Below, one piece after another: positions 1-6,220 of a DNA stretch of 15,124 bases. This DNA comes from JBKPIY01 sp046730475 (GTDB lineage: Bacteria > Actinomycetota > Thermoleophilia > Solirubrobacterales > 70-9): the NCBI GenBank assembly GCA_046730475.1, contig JBKPIY010000062.1, forward strand, positions 1 to 15,124, given 5' to 3'. Below the pieces are notes generated by a model, which worked only from the letters and a program-made list of their open reading frames with translations, did no database searches and had not been told where the DNA came from. Numbering within the stretch: position 1 is the stretch's first letter; the number at the start of each line of letters is the position of its first letter. A program made the translations under genes and the position numbers.

Positions 1-540
1 CCGGCCGCCGAGTCGTGCGCCCGCCGCCTGGGCCGCGGCCTCGCTCACCCGGCGCCCGCGCGCCCGCGCCAGCTCTCGGAGCTCGCCCATCGGTGCCGGG
101 TTGCCGTAGAGGTCGACCGGGAGGAGCGCCGCGGTCCGCTCTCCGATCATCGGCTCGGCGGTGGCGGCGGTCATGCAGTGGGTGCGCTCGTCGACGTCGC
201 AGAGGACCGGGGCGGCGCCCGCGTTCACCACCGCCTCGGCGGTGGCGTAGAAGGTGAGGGCGGGGACCACCACCTCGTCGCCCGGGCCGATCCCGAGCGC
301 CCGCAGGGCGATCGTGATCGCGTCGGTCCCGTTCGCGACCCCGACGCATTCGCGAGCCCCTAGGTAGGCGGCGAACTCCGCCTCGAAGCCCTCGACCTCA
401 GGGCCGAGGATGTAGCGCCCCGACTCGAGCACGGCGCGCTGGCGCTCGGCGATCTCGGGGAGGAGCGGTTCGAGGGCGGCCCGCGTCGCGAACAGGGGCA
501 CGGCCGTCCGCCGGGCGTTGGTGTCGGCTGGGCGGGCCAC
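1..540 (-). CDS. DegT/DnrJ/EryC1/StrS-family aminotransferase, N-terminal 180 residues (3' end outside window)
   Basis: This family transfers an amino group to keto-sugar nucleotides with PLP, usually making amino sugars for surface glycans. I read it by translating the minus strand from GTG 540; the frame stays open to base 1. Family landmarks are VPLF near residue 14, GRYILGPEVEAFE at 41-53, NGTDAI at 70-75 (phosphate-binding turn), PALTFYATAEAV at 93-104 and VDLYGNP at 142-148. The usual block is E-D-A-A-Q; here residues 167-171 read E-A-A-A-Q, so the Asp that normally contacts the PLP ring nitrogen is Ala168. The HLYG histidine is also Asp (143). The Schiff-base lysine lies beyond the left edge, so activity cannot be judged. 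GTG 540 leaves a short lead-in before VPLF; GTG 501 is the alternative. A TACTCT element lies 13 bases upstream of 540. The gene is divergent from the flippase. The family call is firm; the substrate is unknown. Confidence 0.87.
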   Translation of the reverse strand, partial: MARPADTNARRTAVPLFATRAALEPLLPEIAERQRAVLESGRYILGPEVEGFEAEFAAYLGARECVGVANGTDAITIALRALGIGPGDEVVVPALTFYATAEAVVNAGAAPVLCDVDERTHCMTAATAEPMIGERTAALLPVDLYGNPAPMGELRELARARGRRVSEAAAQAAGARLGGR

Positions 541-553
541 GGTTGCGACGGCA

Positions 554-559
554 AGAGTA
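554..559 (-). promoter_or_regulatory. Possible -10 element of the aminotransferase gene
   Basis: The minus strand reads TACTCT, matching TANNNT, 13 bases upstream of GTG 540. Transcription would begin only a few bases before the start codon, giving a nearly leaderless mRNA. No convincing -35 element or Shine-Dalgarno sequence is visible. The call rests on similarity to better-spaced elements elsewhere in this window. Confidence 0.3.
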
Positions 560-638
560 CGCGGAGGGACGCCTGCCGCGATCCCGGGCCGCGAGGGGCG
601 GGGAAGGGCCCCGGAAAGGATGCCGTGGCCGCGCCGTT

Positions 639-644
639 TACGCT
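639..644 (+). promoter_or_regulatory. Possible leaderless -10 element of the flippase gene
   Basis: TACGCT stands 7 bases before GTG 652. The string TACGCTGGC here is repeated exactly at 4994-5002, also just before a GTG start. If the element is real, transcription begins at or next to GTG 652 and the upstream GTG at 625 cannot be the start. No clear -35 hexamer is visible. Confidence 0.42.
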
Positions 645-651
645 GGCGCCC

Positions 652-2124
652 GTGTCGGAGGCGATCGAGCCGAGCCCGCCCGCGGAGGGCCGCGAGCGCA
701 GGCACCTTGGGGGCGGCGCCCTCGCCTCCACCGTCTCCCAGGTTGCGGTCCTGGCCGGCGGCGCGGTCGCCAGCATCGCGATCGCCCGCATCCTCGGCCC
801 GAGCGGCACCGGCTCGTTCGCGCTCGCCGCCAATTTCTACGCCGTCGCCCTGCTCGTGATCGGGGCGGGGGTCAAGCAGGGGATCACGGTCCTGGTCGGG
901 TCGGGGCGCTGGCCCCCCGCCCAGGCGGTCGGCGACCTCGCCGGGCCCCTGATCGTCACCGGGTTGATCGGCGCCGGACTGGGGCTGGCGGTCTACGAGA
1001 TCGGCCGCGACGGTTTCCTGGACGGGATCCCCGGGCCGGCGGGGCCGGCGATCGCCGCCGCGATCCCGTTCGGGATCGCCTGGCAGTGGTCGTGGAGCCT
1101 CGCCCTGGCGCGCGAGCGCTACGAGGCCTACGCCGTCCTCCAGACCCTCCCGACGATCCTGATCGTCCCGATTTGCATCCTCCTCGCAGCGGCCTCTGGG
1201 ACCACCGCGATGCTGCTCGGCTACGCCGGCGCCCTGGTCGGGACCGGGGTCGCCTCGCTCGCCTGGACCCTTCGTCGCGGCCGGCGGGGAGGCGGGGAGG
1301 GCGACCTTCGCTCCGGCGGGCAGAGCCGGGGGGACGGTCGCCGGGGCCGGCTCATCTGGGCCTACCGCTTCGGGCTCCTCACCTGGAGCTCGGAGCTCCT
1401 CCAGTTCGTCAACTTCCGCTTCGACCTGTTCTTCCTCAGCGCCTTCGCCGCCACCTCGCAGGTCGGGATCTACTCGGTGGCGGGCACCGTCACAGGGATC
1501 TCGCTGGTCCTGCCGCAGGCGCTCTCGGTCGCGGTGATGCCGCGCTCCGCCGCCCTCGAGGGCGCCGCCGCACGCGGCGAGGTCGCCCCTGCCGAGGCCG
1601 ACCTCAGCGACGCGCGGGCGGCGCGGCATACCCTCCTGCTGCTCCCGGTCTCGGCGGCGGTCGTCTCGCTCCTCCTGCTGGTCGGGATCCCGCTCCTGTA
1701 CGGGTCCAGGTTCCACCACGCGATCGCCCTCGGCTTCATCCTTCTGCCCGGAACCCTCGCGCTCGGACTCGCCAAGGTCTACAGCGCGATCACGATGGGC
1801 CGCGGCCGGCCCAAGTACGCGCTCTACACCGTGTTGATGACCGTGCCCCCGACCGTCGTCGCCTACCTGCTCGTGATCCCCGACTCGGGCGCCGACGGCG
1901 CCGCGGTGGTCTCCACCTTCTCCTACCTGCTGACGGCGGTCATCAGCTTCGTCTTCTTCCTCAGGGTCACCCGGATCCGTCCCCGCAGGGCGCTCGTGCC
2001 CGAGCGCGAGGACCTCCGCGCCTACCCCGAGCTGGCCACGCTGAGCTTCGACTACCTCGGCTCGATGCGGGGCGTCTTCGTCCGCTCGCGCAGCGGGCGC
2101 GAGGACGGGGGCCGAGATGGGTGA
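652..2124 (+). CDS. Polysaccharide/lipid-linked oligosaccharide flippase (Wzx-like, MVF/MOP superfamily)
   Basis: This is a 490-residue polytopic inner-membrane protein. Its length and hydrophobic pattern fit Wzx-type flippases, which move undecaprenyl-linked oligosaccharides across the cytoplasmic membrane. About 12-14 hydrophobic segments are visible, beginning at residues 26-48 with the typical N-terminal block ending ARILGPSGTGSFALA. A charged, glycine-rich cytoplasmic loop lies at about 207-233. The second half restarts with WAYRFGLLTWSSELL and a FRFDLFFLSAFA segment, and the C-terminal 50 residues are charged. Two starts are possible. GTG 652 follows a TACGCT element by 7 bases; GTG 625 follows GGAAAGGA but would add a TTT codon, unusual in this genome. 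I prefer 652. The 3' end overlaps the next gene by 8 bp, so the two are probably cotranscribed. The cargo is inferred from context only. Confidence 0.85.
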   Translation: MSEAIEPSPPAEGRERRHLGGGALASTVSQVAVLAGGAVASIAIARILGPSGTGSFALAANFYAVALLVIGAGVKQGITVLVGSGRWPPAQAVGDLAGPLIVTGLIGAGLGLAVYEIGRDGFLDGIPGPAGPAIAAAIPFGIAWQWSWSLALARERYEAYAVLQTLPTILIVPICILLAAASGTTAMLLGYAGALVGTGVASLAWTLRRGRRGGGEGDLRSGGQSRGDGRRGRLIWAYRFGLLTWSSELLQFVNFRFDLFFLSAFAATSQVGIYSVAGTVTGISLVLPQALSVAVMPRSAALEGAAARGEVAPAEADLSDARAARHTLLLLPVSAAVVSLLLLVGIPLLYGSRFHHAIALGFILLPGTLALGLAKVYSAITMGRGRPKYALYTVLMTVPPTVVAYLLVIPDSGADGAAVVSTFSYLLTAVISFVFFLRVTRIRPRRALVPEREDLRAYPELATLSFDYLGSMRGVFVRSRSGREDGGRDG

Positions 2125-3055
2125 GCGCTGTCTCGTGATCGGCGGCGGCCTGCTTGGCTCCCGGGTGGCCGACGCCCTGGCCGCGTCCGGCCGCCCGACC
2201 ACGATCCTGAGCCGCTCGTTCAACCCGTGGCTCGCCCGGCGCCCCGCCGGCGCCCCGGCGATCGAGCTGGTGGAGGGGGAGCTCCCGGGCGCGCCGGAGG
2301 CGGGGCCGCTTGTCGCGGAGGCGGAGGTCGTCTTCTTTCTGGCGGGGTCGAGCACCCCGCAGCTCGCCGGCGAGGACGCCGCCGCCTCGATCTCCGCCCT
2401 GCTCGAGCCGGCGCTCGCCACCTTCGACCTGATGCGGCGCGCCGGCCGGCGGCGGCTCGTGCTCGCCAGCTCGGGGGGGACGATCTACGGGCGCCCGCGA
2501 GTGCTTCCGACGCCCGAGTCAGCCCCCACCGAGCCGACCTCGGTCCACGGCGTCAACGCGCTCGCCACCGAGCAGTACGCCCTGCTGTACGCCCGCCAGC
2601 ACGGGCTGGAGCCGGCGATCATGCGCTTCTCGAACGTCTACGGGCCCGGGCAGTACGCGCGGCGCGGGCTCGGCGTGATCGCCGCCTGGTGCGAGGCGCT
2701 CGCCCGCGAAGAGCCGATCGCCCTGATGGGCGACGGCACCGTACGCCGGGACTTCGTCTTCGCCGACGATGCCGCGGCGGCCGCCCTCGCCGCCTGCTTC
2801 GAGACGCGCGGGCCGGGGATCTACAACGCGGGCAGCGGGACGTCGATCTCGCTGCTCGAGCTGATCGAGCTGCTCGGCGAGGTCACCGGCCGCACCCCAG
2901 AGATCGCCCACCTCCCGCCCCGCGCGGTCGACGTCCCCGTCACCGAGCTCGACTGCACGGCGCTGCGCGTGAAGGCGGGCTGGAGAGCGACGGTGACCCT
3001 GGCCGACGGGATCGAGCGCTGCTGGCGCTGGACCCTCGATCAGCTCCCGTCCTGA
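2117..3055 (+). CDS. NAD-dependent epimerase/dehydratase homologue (extended SDR) lacking the catalytic Tyr and Lys
   Basis: This 312-residue protein has the extended-SDR layout of nucleotide-sugar epimerases and dehydratases. The N-terminal VIGGGLLGSRV (7-17) is a shortened glycine motif (GxGxxG rather than GxxGxxG). LASSGGTIYG at 116-125 carries the usual Ser/Thr. MRFSNVYGPGQ at 169-179 and MGDGTVRRDFVFADD at 204-218 are the substrate-side motifs of this family, followed by the IYNAGSG block at 235-241. Where YGxSK normally occurs, residues 144-148 read H-G-V-N-A, so both the catalytic Tyr and Lys are missing. The frame is otherwise intact. The protein may have lost redox chemistry, bind sugar nucleotides without turnover, or use other residues. 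The start ATG 2117 overlaps the flippase end by 8 bp. The 3' end overlaps the convergent methyltransferase gene by 16 bp. The family is confident; the reaction is not assigned. Confidence 0.85.
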   Translation: MGERCLVIGGGLLGSRVADALAASGRPTTILSRSFNPWLARRPAGAPAIELVEGELPGAPEAGPLVAEAEVVFFLAGSSTPQLAGEDAAASISALLEPALATFDLMRRAGRRRLVLASSGGTIYGRPRVLPTPESAPTEPTSVHGVNALATEQYALLYARQHGLEPAIMRFSNVYGPGQYARRGLGVIAAWCEALAREEPIALMGDGTVRRDFVFADDAAAAALAACFETRGPGIYNAGSGTSISLLELIELLGEVTGRTPEIAHLPPRAVDVPVTELDCTALRVKAGWRATVTLADGIERCWRWTLDQLPS

Positions 3056-3822
3056 GCCCGCGCGCCGGCCTCGGCGCCCGCTCCCGCCTTCGCCGCGATC
3101 ACCATCACGTTCAGGTAGAAGGCGCCGGTCCGGTCGAGGCGGTCGATCGCCCGGGCGGCCAGGTTGACGGCGCCGCAGTAGAGGATCCAGAGCGGCAGGA
3201 GCAGCGCTCGCAGGAGCTGGAGGCCGGCGCTTCGGCCGACCTGGTGCTCGATCCAGCTGAGCCACAGGCAGCCGAGCAGGCTCCCGACGAGCCCCTCCCT
3301 TCGCACCTCCCGGACCTCGAGCCGGGCGCCGACGAAGCGCTCGGCCCCGACCGCCGACCAGCGCCGGTAGTCGTGTGGCATCGAGTGCTCGTTGTAGGCG
3401 AAGGGCACCGTCACCACCGCCGTTCCCCCCGGCGCGAGGACGCGCTCGATCTCGCCGAGGGTGTGGTCGGGAGAGGAATCGTGTTCGAGGACCTGGGTGC
3501 AGAGGACCGCGTCGAAGGAGCCGCTCTCGAATGGCCAGCTCTCGCCGGGCCGGATCACCGCGCTGACGCCGGGGCCATCGGCGACATCCACCCCGACGTA
3601 GTCGGCGCCCGGCGCCAGCCAGGGCCGGTAGGGCTGCTCCCCGCAGCCGACGTCGAGCACGCGTCCGCCGAGGCCGGCGAGGACCGAGCGCAGGTCGCGC
3701 TGGAGGTCGGCGCTCGCCAGCCACTTGTGGTGAAGGGGCCGCATCCGCGCCGGCGGCCGCCCGCACGCCAGCGCGTAGACCGCGAGGTAGAGGCCTCGAA
3801 GGCGGGCGAGGATCGATCGCAC
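3040..3822 (-). CDS. SAM-dependent class I methyltransferase, probably acting on a glycan or sugar
   Basis: The protein has 260 residues with a clear Rossmann-type SAM-binding core. Motif I is VLDVGCGEQPY at 55-65; the ribose-binding acidic residue lies in YVGVDV at 75-80. FDAVLCTQVLEH at 103-114 and LAPGGTAVVTVPF at 129-141 match the Methyltransf_11 family. The PFAYNEHSMPHDYRRW segment at 140-155 is typical of family members found among polysaccharide genes. A hydrophobic stretch at about 203-222 could associate with the membrane. The start is GTG 3822, because GGGGAGGAG at 3829-3837 sits 6 bases upstream; longer readings enter the preceding gene. Only 2 bp separate it from the stop of the upstream glycosyltransferase, so the two form one unit. 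The target, perhaps a sugar hydroxyl or carboxyl, is inferred from neighbours only. The 3' end overlaps the convergent epimerase homologue by 16 bp. Confidence 0.87.
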   Translation of the reverse strand: MRSILARLRGLYLAVYALACGRPPARMRPLHHKWLASADLQRDLRSVLAGLGGRVLDVGCGEQPYRPWLAPGADYVGVDVADGPGVSAVIRPGESWPFESGSFDAVLCTQVLEHDSSPDHTLGEIERVLAPGGTAVVTVPFAYNEHSMPHDYRRWSAVGAERFVGARLEVREVRREGLVGSLLGCLWLSWIEHQVGRSAGLQLLRALLLPLWILYCGAVNLAARAIDRLDRTGAFYLNVMVIAAKAGAGAEAGARAQDGS

Positions 3823-3824
3823 GT

Positions 3825-4958
3825 TCAGCTCCTCCCCTCGAGGAGCCCCGCGAAGAGCTCGCTCCACTGGCGCCCTATCGCCTCGCGCCCGTAGCGCTCG
3901 CGCGCCACCGCCGCCAGCCGCTCGGGATCGTAGGAATCGAGCGTTCCGCACACCTCGAGCATCGCCCGCGCCAGCGCCTCGGGGTCGGCCCGGGGCACGG
4001 CGACGCCCATCCCGCCCTCGAGCATCTCGGGGACGCCGCCGACCTCGGTGCCGACGGTGGGGATCCCGGTCGCCATCGCCTCGGCGAGCACCAGCGGCTG
4101 GTTCTCGCGCAGGCTGGGGAGGACGTGGAGATCGGCGTCGCGCATCAGCTGGGCGAGCCGGTCGAGGTCGACGTAGCCGTGCCAGCGGACCGCGTCGGCG
4201 ATTCCGAGCGCCTGCGCCTGCGCCTCGAGACCGGGGCGAAGCGGGCCGTCGCCGACCAGGTCCAGGGTGAGCCCGGGCTCGGTTCGCCGCGCGATCGCCA
4301 GCGCCTCGAGCAGGTAGCGATGGCCCTTCTTCTCGTTCATCGAGCCCGCCGCGAGCGCCCGGATGTCGCCCTCGCGGCGGGGTCCGGTCCGGGGGGAGAA
4401 CTGGTCGGTGTCGAGCACGTTTCGGGTGAAGACCATTCCCCGGGCGCCGAGCCCGCGCATGCGCTCGGCGAGCGGTCGGCTGGTGGGGCAGACGAGGTCG
4501 GCGTGCCGGTAGGTGTAGCGGGCGAGGAGGCGCTCGGCGCGGCTCAGCGCTGCGTCGGTGATCCGGGTGAGGTGCTCGACAACGACCAGCGGCGCGCCCG
4601 TCCGGCGGCCCGCGGTCAACGCCGCCGGGGCCGACAGGAAGGTGTTGGCGTGGACGATCTCGGGGACGAAGCCGGCGCGCTCGAGCCGGTGCAGTGCCTC
4701 GATCGTGCCCGCCCGCGCCGCCACCAGCCCGAGGCCCGGCACCTGCGGCGGCGGATAGTCGATTCGGAGAATGCGGATGCCGTCCTCGACCGCATCGCGA
4801 ACCGAGAACCGCCCCTCGGCAGCGGGGCTCGGGCTAAAGGCGAGGATCGCGACCTCGTGGCCGGGAATCAGCGAGCGGGCCTGGTCGATCACCCAGATCC
4901 CCCGGATCGGGCTCTCGGGCGAGGGGAACCATGGCGTCACGATCAGCACCTTGGCCAT
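3825..4958 (-). CDS. Glycosyltransferase, GT4 family (GT-B fold)
   Basis: This 377-residue retaining glycosyltransferase presumably adds a sugar from a nucleotide donor to the growing glycan at the cytoplasmic membrane face. The N-terminal domain opens with KVLIVTPWFPSPESPIRG (3-20), the glycine-containing loop of this family. The C-terminal donor domain has AAGSMNEKKGHRYLLEAL (203-220), LVGDGPL (234-240) and the E-x7-E motif at Glu285 and Glu293 within ENQPLVLAEAMATG. VGGVPEML follows at 306-313. The frame is open 43 codons upstream of ATG 4958, but that part has no similarity to the family and crosses the divergent promoter region. A TACACT element 9 bases before ATG 4958, with no Shine-Dalgarno site, suggests a leaderless start. 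It is followed after 2 bp by the methyltransferase gene. Donor and acceptor are unknown. Confidence 0.9.
   Translation of the reverse strand: MAKVLIVTPWFPSPESPIRGIWVIDQARSLIPGHEVAILAFSPSPAAEGRFSVRDAVEDGIRILRIDYPPPQVPGLGLVAARAGTIEALHRLERAGFVPEIVHANTFLSAPAALTAGRRTGAPLVVVEHLTRITDAALSRAERLLARYTYRHADLVCPTSRPLAERMRGLGARGMVFTRNVLDTDQFSPRTGPRREGDIRALAAGSMNEKKGHRYLLEALAIARRTEPGLTLDLVGDGPLRPGLEAQAQALGIADAVRWHGYVDLDRLAQLMRDADLHVLPSLRENQPLVLAEAMATGIPTVGTEVGGVPEMLEGGMGVAVPRADPEALARAMLEVCGTLDSYDPERLAAVARERYGREAIGRQWSELFAGLLEGRS
3829..3837 (-). promoter_or_regulatory. Strong Shine-Dalgarno site setting the methyltransferase start
   Basis: The minus strand reads GGGGAGGAG, 6 bases before GTG 3822, inside the last codons of the upstream glycosyltransferase gene. 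It fixes the start against an open frame that continues 43 codons further upstream. The same nine bases recur at 14870-14878 before another downstream gene. Confidence 0.8.
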
Positions 4959-4967
4959 GGGGCGGGC

Positions 4968-4973
4968 AGTGTA
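4968..4973 (-). promoter_or_regulatory. Possible leaderless -10 element of the GT4 gene starting at 4958
   Basis: The minus strand reads TACACT, 9 bases before ATG 4958. No Shine-Dalgarno sequence precedes the ATG (the bases are GCCCGCCCC), which fits leaderless translation. It faces away from a similar plus-strand element 20 bp off, so the two promoters are back to back. Confidence 0.5.
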
Positions 4974-4993
4974 GGAGCGGGGCGGGGCCCCGG

Positions 4994-4999
4994 TACGCT
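4994..4999 (+). promoter_or_regulatory. Possible leaderless -10 element of the GT4 gene starting at 5009
   Basis: TACGCT stands 9 bases before GTG 5009 and no Shine-Dalgarno sequence is present. The spacing equals that of the minus-strand element at 4968-4973 and the element at 11354-11359. A CGGGGCCCCG palindrome at 4983-4992 lies between the two opposed elements. Confidence 0.5.
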
Positions 5000-5008
5000 G
5001 GCCGCCTC

Positions 5009-6220
5009 GTGAGGCGGCCGGGCTCCCGCGTGACCATGTTCCTCTACCGAGGCTTCGAGCTCGACTCGCGGGTCGAGCGCGAAGCACGCACGCTGGCCGG
5101 GGCCGGCTACCGGGTCGAGGTGATCGCCCGGCTCGAGCACGGGCTCGCCCGGACGGAGGAGCGGGACGGCTACACGATCCGGCGGGTGAGCCCGCGCGAT
5201 GCCCGCACCAGGCTCGCCGCCCGGCTCCGCGACGGCTCCCTTCCGGGATGGGCTCGGGAGCTCGGGCGGCGCGCCTACTGGTTCTGGCACTGGCGAAACT
5301 TCCTCCGGCGCGCCTATCGGGACGCCGTCGCGCACCCCGGCGCCCTCCTCGTCGCCCACGACCTCGACGCGCTCGGCGCCGGCGTCCGCGCCCGGCGCCG
5401 CCTCGGCGTCGCCCTGATCTACGACGCCCACGAGCTCTTCCCCGACATGCGTGCCCGCCCCGAGCCCGAGCGCCGGTTATGGATGCGCTACGAGGCGAGG
5501 CTGCTGCGGCGGGTCGACCTCGTCTTCGCGGTCACCGCCTCGCGGGCGGAGGAGATGCGCCGCCGCTATCGGATCGAGACCCCGCGGGTGCTCCGCAACG
5601 TCCCCGAGGTCGCCCCCGAGGGCTCGGGGCCTGACGTCAGGGAGCGGCTCGGGATCGAACCCGGAACCGCGATCGTCCTCTATCTCGGCGGCCTCCAGCC
5701 CAACCGCGGGCTCGAGCAGCTGATCCGGGCGCTCGCCGATCTGCCCGGCTGCGTCCTCGGGCTGATGGGCTCGGGCGAGGAGCCCTACGTCGCCTCCCTG
5801 CGCGAGCTCGCGGCCACGGTGAGCGCCGGCGTCCGGCTCCACCTCACCGACCCGGTCCGACCCCACCAGGTCGTCGCCGCAGCCGCCACCGCCGACGTCG
5901 GGGTGATCCTCAACCTCAACACCGGGCTCAACAACTACCTCAGCCTCCCGAACAAGATCTTCGAGTACCTCGGCGCCGGGGTCCCGGTGGTGGCGAGCGA
6001 CTTCCCCGACATGGCCGAGCTGATCGCCCGCTACGACGTCGGGGCGACCTGCGACCCCGAGGATCCCGGCGCGATCGCGGCGGCGATCCGGGCGGTGATC
6101 GGCGACCCTGCCCGCCACCGCGAGCTCCGCGCCCACGCCGCCGAGGCCGCCCGGGAGCTGAACTGGGAGCGTGAGTCGGCGGTCCTCCTCAGCGCGGTCG
6201 ACGCGCTGCTGCCGCGCTGA
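5009..6220 (+). CDS. Glycosyltransferase, GT4 family (GT-B fold)
   Basis: This 403-residue enzyme is distinct from the other GT4 proteins here. The N-terminal half has SRVTMFLYRGFELDSRV at 6-22, the first strand and loop of a subfamily whose members usually carry a D-S-R-V motif, and IYDAHELFPDM at 137-147. The donor domain has YLGGLQPNRGLEQLIRAL at 225-242, LMGSGEE at 252-258 and a long PNKIFEYLGAGVPVVASDFPDM block at 314-335 that binds the nucleotide sugar. GTG 5009 is preferred because it retains the first strand and sits 9 bases after TACGCT; ATG 5036 is the alternative. Leu157 is encoded by TTA, a codon very rare in DNA of this composition. The gene forms its own transcription unit, and its 3' end overlaps the convergent glycosyltransferase by 32 bp. 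Substrates are unknown. Confidence 0.9.
   Translation: MRRPGSRVTMFLYRGFELDSRVEREARTLAGAGYRVEVIARLEHGLARTEERDGYTIRRVSPRDARTRLAARLRDGSLPGWARELGRRAYWFWHWRNFLRRAYRDAVAHPGALLVAHDLDALGAGVRARRRLGVALIYDAHELFPDMRARPEPERRLWMRYEARLLRRVDLVFAVTASRAEEMRRRYRIETPRVLRNVPEVAPEGSGPDVRERLGIEPGTAIVLYLGGLQPNRGLEQLIRALADLPGCVLGLMGSGEEPYVASLRELAATVSAGVRLHLTDPVRPHQVVAAAATADVGVILNLNTGLNNYLSLPNKIFEYLGAGVPVVASDFPDMAELIARYDVGATCDPEDPGAIAAAIRAVIGDPARHRELRAHAAEAARELNWERESAVLLSAVDALLPR
6189..6220. terminator. Inverted repeat containing both convergent stop codons; possible bidirectional terminator
   Basis: TCAGCGCGG (6189-6197) and CCGCGCTGA (6212-6220) are perfect 9 bp inverted repeats around a 14-base loop. The minus-strand gene stops at 6191-6189 and the plus-strand gene at 6218-6220, so both TGA codons form the base of the stem. 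There is no T-rich tract on either side, so it is not a classical intrinsic terminator. Confidence 0.4.

Noticed and set aside
625..651. GTG 625 as the flippase start
   Set aside because: It has a GGAAAGGA upstream but lies before the TACGCT element that probably drives the gene, and it adds an atypical TTT codon. It is kept as an alternative.
543..2138. A 531-codon plus-strand open frame overlapping the flippase
   Set aside because: Its translation is Arg/Pro/Gly-rich and lacks hydrophobic segments, whereas the chosen frame gives a clear polytopic flippase.
2227..3894. A 555-codon plus-strand open frame over the epimerase and methyltransferase region
   Set aside because: It runs through the epimerase in the wrong frame and antisense to the methyltransferase. 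No motif is visible.
4959..5087. A 43-residue N-terminal extension of the minus-strand GT4 gene
   Set aside because: The extension precedes the family's first strand, is Arg/Pro-rich and overlaps both promoter candidates and the start of the divergent gene.
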